DNA from: Firmicutes bacterium UBA1422
GTDB lineage: Bacteria; Bacillota; Clostridia; Peptostreptococcales; Anaerovoracaceae
Reading direction: 5' to 3'
Length of the DNA: 64,000 nt
NCBI GenBank assembly: GCA_002304835.1
Contig: DBPK01000028.1
Span: 28,582-92,581, forward strand
Positions 45,804 to 54,292 of the stretch are shown one piece after another (within the stretch, counting starts at the first letter, position 1; the number at the start of each line of letters is the position of its first letter). The notes beneath the pieces are model-generated. The model had not been told where the DNA came from, ran no database searches, and saw only the letters and a list, made by a program, of their open reading frames with translations. The translations under genes were made by a program, and so were the position numbers.

Positions 45804-45812
45804 GGGGTTTTT
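45782..45812. terminator. Terminator after the NlpC/P60 gene
   Basis: An AAAACCCC/GGGGTTTT stem with a bulged TGCA extension and a small loop, 24 bases after the minus-strand stop. On the minus strand it ends in TTTTA; on the plus strand in six T, but no plus-strand gene reads into it. Confidence 0.75.
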
Positions 45813-45835
45813 TATATCATTAATGCTTCCTGACA

Positions 45836-46837
45836 CTATTTTGAAGATGCTGTGCCGGTGCCTGCTCCCATACCCGGTAACCTTATTATCGCCACAGTTT
45901 TTCTGCTGCCTATTCCTCCTACTATGACGCCTGTGCTGTAATCGGAGGCATGTATGATTTTCCCGTTTCCGTAATAAATGGCAACATGGGTTATTCTCCT
46001 CACACTGCCGCTCCTGGAAAACATTACTATATCTCCCGGTTTGGCTTTTTTTATGTTCCTTCCGATATTGTACTTTTTATACTTGCTGTATGTGGTGCGT
46101 CCCATTCTGGGAACTTTTTTTACTTTCGCTCCGCTGTTCTTGTACACCCAGTATACAAATCCGCTACAGTCAAATGATTTGGGCCCGGTGCCTCCGTATC
46201 TGTATCTGGCTCCCAGTTTTGATTCTGCTTTTTTGATTATTTTTCCTGCATTTGTTTTCCAGAATCCGGCACTTCTTACGATTTTCCCGGATTTTGTTTT
46301 TGCGGATAAGGTTTTTGAATATTTGCTGTATACCTTTTTGTTGCCTGAATAATAATAGGCTTTTATCCTGTACTTGTATGTTTTGTTTTTCTTTAGCTTT
46401 TTGTTTGTATAGCTTGTAGCCTTTGCTTTTTTTATCGTCTTGATCTTTACATATTTCTTTCCCTTGGCTCTGTAGATCACATATCCGTCCGCATCATTTA
46501 CAACATTCCATTTGATTACTACAGATGTTTTGCCGGTGGATTTTACCTTCAGTATGGGAGGACCAAAAACCTTCCCGGATGTTGGCTTAGCGGCAGGAAC
46601 TTCCAAAGCAACGGGTGTCTGTATCATTTCCTGATCCGGCTCTTCTGTTAAAATCGGTGGATCTGTTGTTTCTCCACCATTTTCCCCGGACTGTTCTTCC
46701 GTTCCGGATCCCTGAGGTTCCTGTGTTATCTGGGGATCAGTCCCTGTACCATCCTCTGCAAGTATTGCAGTCGGTGTACAAAAAACTGAAAAAGCCATAA
46801 AAACTATTACTGTCCATAATATTGGTTTTCTTTTCAT
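45836..46837 (-). CDS. Secreted NlpC/P60 cell-wall hydrolase with FnIII-like domain
   Basis: A 333-residue exported protein. A signal peptide (1-27) is followed by a Glu/Pro/Thr/Gly-rich linker (28-92), a fibronectin III-like or Ig-like domain (about 93-182, with VIKWNVVNDADGYVIYR) and an NlpC/P60 endopeptidase domain (about 195-325). The catalytic residues are visible: DCSGFVYW (Cys224), THVAIYY (His284) and IIHAS (His296). It likely cuts peptidoglycan stem peptides (D-Glu to diamino acid bond). The basic, Lys-rich central region fits wall binding. Confidence 0.88.
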   Translation of the reverse strand: MKRKPILWTVIVFMAFSVFCTPTAILAEDGTGTDPQITQEPQGSGTEEQSGENGGETTDPPILTEEPDQEMIQTPVALEVPAAKPTSGKVFGPPILKVKSTGKTSVVIKWNVVNDADGYVIYRAKGKKYVKIKTIKKAKATSYTNKKLKKNKTYKYRIKAYYYSGNKKVYSKYSKTLSAKTKSGKIVRSAGFWKTNAGKIIKKAESKLGARYRYGGTGPKSFDCSGFVYWVYKNSGAKVKKVPRMGRTTYSKYKKYNIGRNIKKAKPGDIVMFSRSGSVRRITHVAIYYGNGKIIHASDYSTGVIVGGIGSRKTVAIIRLPGMGAGTGTASSK

Positions 46838-46890
46838 AAATACTCTCCGGTTTCACATTTCTTTTGTGTCTTTGGACCCCAACACAATGA

Positions 46891-46919
46891 ATGTTACCAT
46901 TTTGTCACATTAGTGTCAA
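46891..46919 (-). promoter_or_regulatory. Promoter of the NlpC/P60 gene
   Basis: On the minus strand, -35 TTGACA (46914-46919), a 17-base spacer and -10 TAACAT (46891-46896). Confidence 0.7.
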
Positions 46920-46981
46920 TATAAAAAGTGAATGTTCACAAAACACACACATAGGTTATACAGCATATTGCATTTTTACCA

Positions 46982-47004
46982 TAAAAAAAGCGCCCTTGGG
47001 GCGC
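46982..47004 (-). terminator. Terminator of the wecA-like gene
   Basis: GCGCCC/GGGCGC with a three-base loop, followed on the minus strand by seven T. It lies 19 bases after the stop. Confidence 0.85.
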
Positions 47005-47022
47005 AATATATTGTGTTTTTGA

Positions 47023-48117
47023 TCATTCATTTTTTTTGTCTTTTTTTTCTTTTATTCTTGGGGTTTTTGTATGTACATCCGTCATTACAATGAATACATA
47101 CATTGCTGCCACTGCCATCAATCCTGTCGCTTCAACATAAAGTTCCCTGCTCAAAAGCACTGCTGCCGTCCCCATTATGCCGCATACCCCGTACATGCAA
47201 AGAACTGTTCGTCTCTGTCCCATACCGGCCCTCAAAAGTCTGTGATGTATATGTTCACTGTCAGCCTGCATAACCGGTCTACCGTTTATTTTTCTTCTTA
47301 TTATCGCCCAGAGAGTATCAAATATGGGAAGAGCAAGTACCAGAGCGGGAATAAGGACCGCTACCATGGTTGCCCTCTTTACCGGCTCCAGTATGGAGAA
47401 ATTGGCTATCATGAAGCCCAGAAAAAGTGCTCCACCGTCCCCCATGAATGTCTTAGCAGGATAGAAATTAAAAGGCAGAAAGCCCAAAGCTCCTCCTGCC
47501 ACCGCCAGCATACAAATACAGCCGGGATAATACCCGAAGATATATGCGACATATGCTATACAAAGAGATGCAATGGCAACTATGCCCGCTGCCAGTCCGT
47601 CAGCACCGTCCACAAGGTTTATGGTATTGGTGATTGCAACTATCCATATAACAGTGATTATAAAGCCCACTACTCCTGCCAGCTGTTGTGTCCCTTCTCC
47701 AAAATAGTTCGCAATGAAATCTATACGGTTTCCCGCAAAGAAAACCACCATCGCACATCCTATCTGCCCGGCCAGTTTGATCGGAGCAGGCAGATCTTTA
47801 AAATCATCTATAGTTCCCAAGATATAAATCAGGATGCCTCCCACCAGTATGCCTGCAACCTTTGATGTGGTAACGTTTTCACCTTCCAGCAAACCCAAAA
47901 AAAGGGCCAGGGCAACTGCTATGGTGACCCCCGCAAAAATTGCAGTTCCGCCTATTCTTGGTATGGGCTTGGTATGTATCCTTCTGGCATCCTTGGGGAC
48001 ATCCATTGCTCCTGTCTTCTTGGCCAAAGCAATAGCTGCCGGCGTGAGGGCAGCAGTTACAACAAATGCGCAAAGATATATTCCTATCAGGCAGATAATC
48101 CTGTTCGATTCATCCAT
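47023..48117 (-). CDS. Undecaprenyl-phosphate GlcNAc-1-phosphate transferase (WecA/TagO/MraY family)
   Basis: Membrane glycosyl-1-phosphate transferase that begins a cell-surface polymer on undecaprenyl phosphate. About ten hydrophobic segments are seen. The catalytic landmarks are GTIDDFKDLP near residue 105, NTINLVDGADGLAAG near 163, FMGDGGALFLGF near 223 and a late HIHHRLL near 290. The start at 48117 is preferred because AGGAGG is upstream, although its spacing (12 bases) is long; an alternative ATG at 48147 has no spaced site. It follows xerD by 57 bases. Confidence 0.9.
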   Translation of the reverse strand: MDESNRIICLIGIYLCAFVVTAALTPAAIALAKKTGAMDVPKDARRIHTKPIPRIGGTAIFAGVTIAVALALFLGLLEGENVTTSKVAGILVGGILIYILGTIDDFKDLPAPIKLAGQIGCAMVVFFAGNRIDFIANYFGEGTQQLAGVVGFIITVIWIVAITNTINLVDGADGLAAGIVAIASLCIAYVAYIFGYYPGCICMLAVAGGALGFLPFNFYPAKTFMGDGGALFLGFMIANFSILEPVKRATMVAVLIPALVLALPIFDTLWAIIRRKINGRPVMQADSEHIHHRLLRAGMGQRRTVLCMYGVCGIMGTAAVLLSRELYVEATGLMAVAAMYVFIVMTDVHTKTPRIKEKKDKKNE

Positions 48118-48174
48118 TATAAGTATCTTCCTCCTGCCCCGTCCCATCTTCTTATAATCAGAAAATATTCAAAC

Positions 48175-49056
48175 TCATGCTCTGGGGTGGGTTTTATCAT
48201 AAACATCTTTTATCCTGTTTTTAGTTACGCTGAGATATATCTGGGTGGCGGCTATATCCTCATGTCCGAGAAGTTCCTGCAGGGATTTGAGGTCGGCTCC
48301 GTTTTGTATCATGTGTACTGCAAAGGAATTTCTCAATGTATGAGGTGTGAGTTTATGCTCGATCTTTTCCTTTTCGGCATATTCTTTCAGCACTTTCCAC
48401 AGTCCCTGTCTTGTCATTCTCTGCCCGTAATAATTCACAAAAAGAGATTTTTCGGATTTGTTATCCTTTATTATCATGTTTCGGGCATCATATATATATC
48501 TTTCAAGAGCCTGCCTCGCGGGTCTTCCGATGGGGATTATCCTGGCCTTGCCATGTTCTCCCGGGCATGTGAAAAAGCCTATCCTTAAATTGACATCTTC
48601 AACATTTGCCGCTATTACTTCATTGACTCTTATACCTGTGGCATAAAGCAGTTCCAGTATTGCCCTGTCCCTCAGCCCCCTGGGATCCATAGAGGGGGAA
48701 TCAAGTAATTTGTCCACTTCCTCTATAGTAAGATATTCCAGTTCCTTCCGCTCAACTTTTGGTGTTTTGATCCCGGATGTGGGATTACCGGAAACAATGC
48801 CGGCATTTTGCATATAGTTAAAAAAAGATCTGGTGGATGCCAGTTTTCTGTTTATAGTAGCAGCAGATTTCCCTTCGTTTTTCAGTTTTAGCAGGTACCC
48901 GACAACTTCTGTGTTTGTGGTTTCCGCAAGGTCCTTTATCCCTTTTTCTTTTTCAAAAGCAAAAAAATCCAGCACATCACGTTCATATGCCTCCAGTGAG
49001 TTTTTGGACATTTTTTTCTCTTTTGTCAAATATTTTATGAACCCCTCAATATGCAT
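48175..49056 (-). CDS. Tyrosine recombinase, XerC/XerD-like
   Basis: Site-specific recombinase of 293 residues. The N-terminal SAM-like DNA-binding domain is followed by a catalytic domain with the conserved ATGIRVNE (Arg), HTLRNSFAVHM (His-x-x-Arg), LGHEDIAATQIY (His) and the tyrosine nucleophile in QIYLS. It probably resolves chromosome dimers, since the size and domain order match XerD and no mobile element is nearby. The ATG has GCGGAG eight bases upstream. Confidence 0.88.
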   Translation of the reverse strand: MHIEGFIKYLTKEKKMSKNSLEAYERDVLDFFAFEKEKGIKDLAETTNTEVVGYLLKLKNEGKSAATINRKLASTRSFFNYMQNAGIVSGNPTSGIKTPKVERKELEYLTIEEVDKLLDSPSMDPRGLRDRAILELLYATGIRVNEVIAANVEDVNLRIGFFTCPGEHGKARIIPIGRPARQALERYIYDARNMIIKDNKSEKSLFVNYYGQRMTRQGLWKVLKEYAEKEKIEHKLTPHTLRNSFAVHMIQNGADLKSLQELLGHEDIAATQIYLSVTKNRIKDVYDKTHPRA

Positions 49057-49089
49057 AGATCATACTCCGCTTAAAGAAAAACTGACATC

Positions 49090-49118
49090 AGTATACCGTA
49101 CATGAATTTGGTTGACAA
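49090..49118 (-). promoter_or_regulatory. Promoter of xerD
   Basis: On the minus strand, -35 TTGTCA (49113-49118), a 17-base spacer and -10 TATACT (49090-49095). It lies between the NUDIX stop and the xerD start. Confidence 0.75.
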
Positions 49119-49124
49119 TAACAA

Positions 49125-49661
49125 TCACTGATTTTGAAGGTGGTTTTTTGCCATCAATATGGCAACTACTGTTTTTGCATCCCGGATCTCTCCTCCAAGA
49201 ACCATACTGTATGCCTCCTCAAAATCGTACTCCACCACCTCAATAGCTTCATTTTCATCGAAATTTGTCTCACCGGGCATAAGCCCCCTTGCCAGATATA
49301 TATATAGTGTTTCATCTGTATATCCCACAGAAGTTTTTATGGCTGTCATAAATTCCATGGAATCGGCCGTGTATCCGGTTTCTTCTTTTAATTCCCGATG
49401 TATTGTTTCAACGGGGTCTTCACCCTTTTCTATTTTGCCGGCAGGAGCCTCGAGAACTACGCAGTCAACGGGCTTTCTGAACTGTTTCACCAGAACTATC
49501 TTCCCTTCATCGTTTATTGCCGCTGCAACCGCCCCTCCACTGTGCTCAACTATTTCTCTGTAGGAAGTGCCATTTCTCACTGTTACCTTATCTCTTCTGA
49601 GATTCAGTATGGCTCCTTCATATATTCTTTCACTGCTCAGGGTTTTTTCTTCAAATATCAT
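49125..49661 (-). CDS. NUDIX hydrolase, ADP-ribose pyrophosphatase type
   Basis: Hydrolyses ADP-ribose or a related nucleotide. The Nudix box spans about residues 74-96 (GKIEKGEDP followed by RELKEETGY), with the ADP-ribose type EAPAG in front and a YTDETLYIYLA segment later. The length of 178 residues is typical. It starts inside the proC stop (ATGA). It has no metabolic link to proline that I can see. Confidence 0.9.
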   Translation of the reverse strand: MIFEEKTLSSERIYEGAILNLRRDKVTVRNGTSYREIVEHSGGAVAAAINDEGKIVLVKQFRKPVDCVVLEAPAGKIEKGEDPVETIHRELKEETGYTADSMEFMTAIKTSVGYTDETLYIYLARGLMPGETNFDENEAIEVVEYDFEEAYSMVLGGEIRDAKTVVAILMAKNHLQNQ

Positions 49662-50458
49662 TTTGTCATCACCTTTGATTTGTTCAGAGCGGCGCTAAAA
49701 GCTTCTTCTATAACACCTGCCAGATCTCTCTTATTGAGTACCCGAACTGCTTCTATGGTGGTACCGCCGGGAGAGCACACATTTTCCCGCAATCTTTCAG
49801 GCGACTCTTTTGTTTCAAGTACCATTTTTGCAGCGCCCAGCATGGCCTGTGCTGCAAACACAGTTCCTTTTTCTCTTTCCATGCCGTTTTTTTCGGCAGC
49901 AGAAACAAGAGCCTCAATGAACATATATGCATATGCCGGACTGCTGCCGCTTAAAGCAGTAACGCAATCCATAAGATCTTCGGTGACTTCTTCTGCTTTT
50001 CCGGTGGAATCGAATATATCCATAACTGTGCTGAAAAGCTCATCATCCACATTACCATTCTTTGCAACTGCCGTCATCCCCTGCCCTATAAGCGCAGGTG
50101 TGTTCGGCATTATCCTGACCACTTTTGCTTTTTGCCCCAGATACTTTTCAATAAAAGATATACTCACTCCGGCTGCCATAGACACGACCACCTTATCATC
50201 GGTATATGCCTCCGATATCTCCGGCATGATTTTTTCAAAAATATCGGGTTTCAATCCCAATATCACAATATCGCTGCAGGCCACAAGAAGACCTGGGCTT
50301 TTTGCCGGATATACCCGGTATTTTTCTGCTATTTCCATGAGTTTTGCGGGATCTGCATCATAAGCCAGTATCTCATTGCCTGATAACGCCGCTTTTTTTG
50401 AGTATCCCTTCAGGATCGCTCCTCCCATGTTTCCCGTACCTATGAATCCTGTTTTCAT
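49658..50458 (-). CDS. proC: Pyrroline-5-carboxylate reductase
   Basis: Last step of proline synthesis. The N-terminal MKTGFIGTGNMGGAILKG is the NAD(P) fold, GLKPDIFEKI follows near residue 73, and the C-terminal signature VCSPGGTTIEAVRVL is near residue 230. The length of 266 residues is normal. It lies 40 bases after proB, so the two are probably one transcript. Confidence 0.96.
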   Translation of the reverse strand: MKTGFIGTGNMGGAILKGYSKKAALSGNEILAYDADPAKLMEIAEKYRVYPAKSPGLLVACSDIVILGLKPDIFEKIMPEISEAYTDDKVVVSMAAGVSISFIEKYLGQKAKVVRIMPNTPALIGQGMTAVAKNGNVDDELFSTVMDIFDSTGKAEEVTEDLMDCVTALSGSSPAYAYMFIEALVSAAEKNGMEREKGTVFAAQAMLGAAKMVLETKESPERLRENVCSPGGTTIEAVRVLNKRDLAGVIEEAFSAALNKSKVMTK

Positions 50459-50498
50459 TTATTCGTTATTCTCCTCTTATGATTTTAGCCTTTTGTTT

Positions 50499-51296
50499 TT
50501 ATGGGCATAAAAAAGCAGTGCCTTTAGCCTTGCCTTCTGCAGCCTCAATAATAATGGATCTTTTTTTGCCGTTCATAAGAACTGTAGGGATGTAATACTT
50601 TCTGGCCCTTTTTGCTGCCTCTATTTTTGTAATGATGCCTCCCGTACCGAAATCGCTCTTGCCACCGATATCGATATTCTCCAGAAGTGAATCCAGATCG
50701 TATATTTCTTCGATCAATCTGGCGTCCTTGTTCTCCTTGGGGTCTTTGTCGAAGACTCCGTCTATATCGCTTAACATAATAAGAATGTCTGCATTCCATA
50801 AACTGGCTGCCGCCGATGCCAAAGTGTCGTTGTCACCTATTTTGATCTCCTCAACACTTACACTGTCATTTTCATTTATTATTGGAACAACTCCTTCATC
50901 GACCATGGTGAAGAGAGTGTTTCTTATGTGGAGATTTCGCTGGCTATCGGTAAAATCATCCCTGGTCAGGAGCATTTGCCCTACATTTATTCCATGGACT
51001 GCAAAATACTCTTTGTATGCCATCATCAATTCTACCTGCCCGATGGCACAAAGAGCCTGTTTGTAATTCATATCATCTCTGCGACTCCATCTGTCTATGG
51101 CGCCGGCGCCGCATATGCCTGCGCCGGAAGATACTATGATCACCTGTTTGCCACTGTTCATAAGGCTGTTTACCTGGTCGGCTATATCTCTCATAACTTC
51201 TCTGTTTACAGTTCCGTTATCGCTGGAAAGTACGTTGCTTCCTATCTTGATGACGATTTTTCTGCTTTTCTTGAGCAGTTCGCTTAGAGCTGTCAT
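50499..51296 (-). CDS. proB: Glutamate 5-kinase without PUA domain
   Basis: Phosphorylates glutamate in the first step of proline synthesis. The amino-acid kinase fold is complete: KIGSNVLSS near residue 16, VSSGAGICG near 55, INENDSVSVEEIKIGDND near 140 and a final GTGGIITKI. At 265 residues it lacks the C-terminal PUA domain of E. coli ProB (367 residues); short ProB forms are known in Firmicutes. The gene is divergent from the proA cluster. Confidence 0.94.
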   Translation of the reverse strand: MTALSELLKKSRKIVIKIGSNVLSSDNGTVNREVMRDIADQVNSLMNSGKQVIIVSSGAGICGAGAIDRWSRRDDMNYKQALCAIGQVELMMAYKEYFAVHGINVGQMLLTRDDFTDSQRNLHIRNTLFTMVDEGVVPIINENDSVSVEEIKIGDNDTLASAAASLWNADILIMLSDIDGVFDKDPKENKDARLIEEIYDLDSLLENIDIGGKSDFGTGGIITKIEAAKRARKYYIPTVLMNGKKRSIIIEAAEGKAKGTAFLCP

Positions 51297-51330
51297 TCTA
51301 TATCAGTTCTCCTTGTTTTAAGATGAAATC

Positions 51331-51339
51331 ATTATATCA
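51331..51339 (-). promoter_or_regulatory. Extended -10 promoter of proB-proC
   Basis: On the minus strand, TGA-TATAAT with no good -35, about 35 bases upstream of the proB start. Confidence 0.5.
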
Positions 51340-51364
51340 TCTTTGTACCGCAAATAAAAATTGA

Positions 51365-51393
51365 TTTTCAAAAAAGAGATTCCATTTTATAAA
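51365..51393 (+). promoter_or_regulatory. Candidate promoter for a short plus-strand RNA
   Basis: -35 TTTTCA (51365-51370), a 17-base spacer and -10 TATAAA (51388-51393). It would start transcription near 51400 and lead into the hairpins and terminator at 51412-51523. An alternative pair TTGATT/TACATT lies 35 bases downstream. Confidence 0.4.
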
Positions 51394-51399
51394 AAACCC

Positions 51400-51523
51400 T
51401 TGATTTTTATGGGGGGATTTGTTACATTAATAATGTGGTTATCCCCCTGATAACCTCATTAATCTCTAATCCCAATACCCCTTTTGAACAAAACAGACTG
51501 CTTTGCAGTCTGTTTTGTTTTTT
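51400..51523 (+). ncRNA. Candidate structured RNA with two exclusive hairpins and own terminator
   Basis: The stretch between proB and the exonuclease gene contains no plausible gene. Hairpin A pairs GGGGGAT (51412-51418) with ATCCCCC (51441-51447), with an inner ACATT/AATGT pair. Hairpin B pairs TAATG-T-GGTTATC (51431-51443) with GATAACC-T-CATTA (51449-51461). The two share bases 51431-51447 and cannot both form. A 15-base-pair terminator (51487-51519) with a T tail closes it. A terminator between divergent genes needs a transcript that ends there. It could be a small RNA or an attenuator for the downstream gene. Confidence 0.4.
51487..51523 (+). terminator. Strong terminator upstream of the exonuclease gene
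   Basis: AACAAAACAGACTGC/GCAGTCTGTTTTGTT with a TTT loop and a T run after it. It faces plus-strand transcription and is not near any gene end on that strand. Confidence 0.85.
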
Positions 51524-51549
51524 GAAATATCAATGGATTGTGTTATTAT
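51522..51549 (+). promoter_or_regulatory. Promoter of the exonuclease-proA unit, close to the start codon
   Basis: -35 TTGAAA (51522-51527), a 16-base spacer and an extended -10 TGT-TATTAT (51544-51549). The ATG at 51556 is where transcription is expected to begin, so the mRNA may be leaderless. Confidence 0.5.
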
Positions 51550-51555
51550 AGTTCC

Positions 51556-52575
51556 ATGGAAATCAAAGAAAAAGCAACAGATATAACAGTTTTCTCATCT
51601 GCCGTATATGATTTTTATTTTAACGGTCTTGATGTGGCTGTTTTTGACATTGAAACCACAGGCCTGTCTCCCGAAAATAATGCAGTTATACTGGCCGGTT
51701 TTTTTATTCCCTCACAAAAAGGAGGTATCGTACGTCAATACCTTGCCGGGAATCTCTCGGAAGAAAAAGAACTTATTTCAGCGGTCCTGCAGGAGATGAA
51801 AGGCTTGGATGTCCTGATCACTTATAACGGTAAATCTTTTGATATGCCTTTTTTGAAAGCACGGGCATCACGCATAGGCCTGCCTGATCTTCATTCACCA
51901 TATGTACTTGATATATACCAAGCCGTGAGGGATCATTCCCCCATAAAAAGTTTTCTTCCCAATCTCAAACAAAAAACCCTTGAAACATTTATGGGCCTTT
52001 GGGACAATCGTACAGATATGATATCCGGCAAAGAGAGTGCAGAAATGTATTTCGATTATATAGACAAAGGCGATAAAAAGATCAAAGAAAAAATACTCCT
52101 TCACAACAGCGATGATGTGATACAATTATACCAATTACTGAAAGTGACAGGCAAAACGGATTTCCATAAAGCAATGTATCATCTTGGCTATCCCATTAAA
52201 AAAGGCTCTTGGTCCGGAATAGTATCGAATATCAGTTTTTCGGGACAAAGGCTCCTTGTCAAGGGGGATCAGCTTAATGATCCGGCAGACTACACCTGCT
52301 TTGCGGGAGAAGACAATGATTATTCTTCGTCTTTTTCATCAGCCAAAAGGGAATTCACCACAGAGATCCTTTTGCTTAATGAAAAAAACTTTTTATTTGC
52401 CGATCTGAGAAAACCGTCTATATGGAACGAGGACAGCGAAACCCTGTTTAAAAGTTATCCCGGATATGAAAACGGATATATCATAATCAGAAACGGCAGT
52501 GATATCAATTACCGTGAAACAAATCATCTGGTAAAACTCATTTTGGAAGGAATGGTGGAAAAATGCATTATATGA
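51556..52575 (+). CDS. Ribonuclease H-like 3'-5' exonuclease domain protein (YprB type)
   Basis: A 339-residue protein with a DnaQ/RNase T-like exonuclease domain in the first 200 residues: Exo I FDIETTGL (Asp-x-Glu), Exo II NGKSFDMPFLKAR, and Exo III HNSDDVIQLYQLL. The C-terminal 140 residues have no motif I recognise. The ATG at 51556 has no ribosome site; an in-frame TTG at 51538 is less likely. Its end overlaps the proA start by 13 bases, so the pair is co-transcribed. The role is unknown; nucleic-acid processing is likely. Confidence 0.8.
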   Translation: MEIKEKATDITVFSSAVYDFYFNGLDVAVFDIETTGLSPENNAVILAGFFIPSQKGGIVRQYLAGNLSEEKELISAVLQEMKGLDVLITYNGKSFDMPFLKARASRIGLPDLHSPYVLDIYQAVRDHSPIKSFLPNLKQKTLETFMGLWDNRTDMISGKESAEMYFDYIDKGDKKIKEKILLHNSDDVIQLYQLLKVTGKTDFHKAMYHLGYPIKKGSWSGIVSNISFSGQRLLVKGDQLNDPADYTCFAGEDNDYSSSFSSAKREFTTEILLLNEKNFLFADLRKPSIWNEDSETLFKSYPGYENGYIIIRNGSDINYRETNHLVKLILEGMVEKCII

Positions 52576-53861
52576 CCATTGCAAAAGAAGTGAAAAATGA
52601 CAGTTTCAAGCTGGCTTCTACTGAGGGGGCTGTCAGAAATGATGCCCTCAAAGAAATCGCATCTTCACTTCAGAGAAACCGTCATCAAATATTTGCCGCA
52701 AACACAGTCGATCTTGAAAACGGAGAAAAAGAAGGTCTGGCAGCCCCACTGCTTAACAGGCTCAAGTTTGATGAACATAAGCTTTCAGACTGCATAAAAG
52801 GGATAAAAGATCTTGTTTCAATGCCGGATCCTCTTTTTGATACACTTATGAAAAAGAAACTGGATGATGACCTTGTCCTTGCAAAGATCACTTGCCCCAT
52901 AGGTGTTATAGGTGTGATATTTGAATCCCGCCCCGATGCTCTTGTGCAGATCTCCTCCCTTTGTGTAAAAAGCGGCAACTGTGCCATCTTAAAGGGTGGA
53001 AGCGAAGCCAAAAACACTAACAGAGCTCTTTTTGATGTCATACATGCTGCCGGGACAAAGGCAGGTCTTCCTTCAGGCTTTGCAGTACTTATCGAGGATA
53101 GGGCCGGAATAGACGAACTTCTTAAATGTCATGATTCCATTGATCTCATTATCCCAAGAGGCTCCAACAGTTTCGTTCAGCATATAATGTCAAATTCCAG
53201 GATCCCTGTAATGGGTCATGCCGATGGTGTTTGTCATATATATGTGGACCGGGATGCGGATATCCAAAAGGCAATACCGGTTATCATAGACTCAAAGATC
53301 CAGTATACTGCCGCATGCAATGCTGTTGAAACCCTTTTGATACATAAAGATATGGCAGGAATGATCATCCCTGCACTAAATGACAAGGCACAAGGAAAAA
53401 TCATTTTCAGAGGTGATGAAAAGGCAGTCTCCTGTTCGGGGGGACAATGGGAGAATGCATCTGAGGAAGACTGGGGAAAAGAATATCTGGATAATATACT
53501 TTCGGTAAAAACAGTTGATGATATCAGGGAGGCTGTTTCACATATAAATCATTACGGCTCTCATCACACCGATGCAATAATAACAGAAAATGAAGATGCT
53601 GCAGAGTTTTTTATGACAAATGTGGATTCTGCAGGAGTGTACAAAAACTGTTCCACCAGATTCGCCGACGGATTCAGATACGGTTTCGGTGCAGAGGTGG
53701 GCATAAGCACCGGAAAGCTACATGCAAGGGGACCTGTTGGCATAGATGGTCTTATTACATATAAATACCGCCTCATGGGAGACGGTAACATCGTTGCCGA
53801 TTATGCAACCGGCAAAAGCAATTTTAAATTCATATCAATAGCCAGCAATTTATTTCAATAG
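52563..53861 (+). CDS. proA: Glutamate-5-semialdehyde dehydrogenase
   Basis: Reduces glutamyl phosphate to the semialdehyde in proline synthesis. The aldehyde dehydrogenase fold is complete, with PIGVIGVIFESRPDA near residue 111, the nucleophile region IQYTAACNAVETLL (Cys near 247) and the late signature GAEVGISTGKLHARGPVGID near 370. The length of 432 residues is normal. GGTGGAAAA before the ATG favours the start at 52563, which overlaps the exonuclease gene. Confidence 0.96.
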   Translation: MHYMTIAKEVKNDSFKLASTEGAVRNDALKEIASSLQRNRHQIFAANTVDLENGEKEGLAAPLLNRLKFDEHKLSDCIKGIKDLVSMPDPLFDTLMKKKLDDDLVLAKITCPIGVIGVIFESRPDALVQISSLCVKSGNCAILKGGSEAKNTNRALFDVIHAAGTKAGLPSGFAVLIEDRAGIDELLKCHDSIDLIIPRGSNSFVQHIMSNSRIPVMGHADGVCHIYVDRDADIQKAIPVIIDSKIQYTAACNAVETLLIHKDMAGMIIPALNDKAQGKIIFRGDEKAVSCSGGQWENASEEDWGKEYLDNILSVKTVDDIREAVSHINHYGSHHTDAIITENEDAAEFFMTNVDSAGVYKNCSTRFADGFRYGFGAEVGISTGKLHARGPVGIDGLITYKYRLMGDGNIVADYATGKSNFKFISIASNLFQ

Positions 53862-54019
53862 ATACAATACTGAAAAATATTGTACAACTATAAAAGACAG
53901 CAGAGATATAACATAACTCCGCGAACAGGATATAGGAACACTTATTATCATATTACAAAGAGTAGTATGAGTAAAGATTTACGAGATGCTATTAAAGCTA
54001 AACAGAAATTAAGTATGTA
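53862..54019. other. AT-rich intergenic stretch without a supported gene
   Basis: After proA comes an inverted repeat TACAATA/TATTGTA (53865-53889) without a T run. The rest is AT-rich sequence with no other promoter, gene or repeat that I can support. It borders the 3D-domain scar. Confidence 0.5.
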
Positions 54020-54136
54020 TCAACGATGAAAATGGTTATATAATAGGTAGATTACTATTTCTATTACAATTAATATAAGACCTGCTATTGTAAACAAGAA
54101 TTCTGACTGATAATCATCAGGGGGTATTAAAAACAT
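54020..54136 (-). CDS. 38-residue predicted membrane protein
   Basis: A small gene with ATG at 54136, seven bases after a perfect AAGGAGGTG site. The protein begins MFLIPPDDYQSEFLF, has one hydrophobic segment (residues about 15-33, rich in Ile/Leu/Val with one Glu) and ends YNHFHR. It starts 12 bases after the stop of the 3D-domain fragment. I do not recognise a family. Single-pass size, the strong ribosome site and the neighbour suggest a phage- or element-derived holin-like or toxin-like peptide, but this is inference. Confidence 0.6.
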   Translation of the reverse strand: MFLIPPDDYQSEFLFTIAGLILIVIEIVIYLLYNHFHR

Positions 54137-54147
54137 AGTGCACCTCC

Positions 54148-54292
54148 TTATTTAAGTAGATATACTTCTATATCTTTACACCCAAACTGAATAGCGTCAT
54201 TATGATTATTGAATCCTATGTCTATTACATGCCCCTGTACTCCACGATCTTCTACAGTGTAGAGATGGCTTTTGCCATTTTGACAGGATCAC
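54148..54292 (-). pseudogene. Fragment of a 3D-domain (cell-wall hydrolase-like) protein
   Basis: On the minus strand one frame stays open for about 47 codons up to the TAA at 54148-54150. It encodes KSHLYTVEDRGVQGHVIDIG then NDAIQFGCKDIEVYLLK, which matches the end of the 3D domain (Asp residues in D-x-G and I-D-I, then the aligned FG and VYLL). There is no start codon after an in-frame stop near 54293, and the preceding 3D-domain half is missing. It is a truncated remnant, probably from a phage or integrative element. Confidence 0.65.

Noticed and set aside
48175..49056. A phage integrase reading for the tyrosine recombinase
   Set aside because: The size, domain order and lack of an adjacent att site or phage genes fit a chromosomal XerC/XerD better.
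53863..53890. Inverted repeat after proA
   Set aside because: TACAATA/TATTGTA lacks a T run and could be chance in AT-rich DNA.
53967..54029. A 20-codon plus-strand frame beginning MSKDLRDAIKA
   Set aside because: It has a weak ribosome site, no known similarity and overlaps the end of the better supported 38-residue gene. Too little evidence for a gene.
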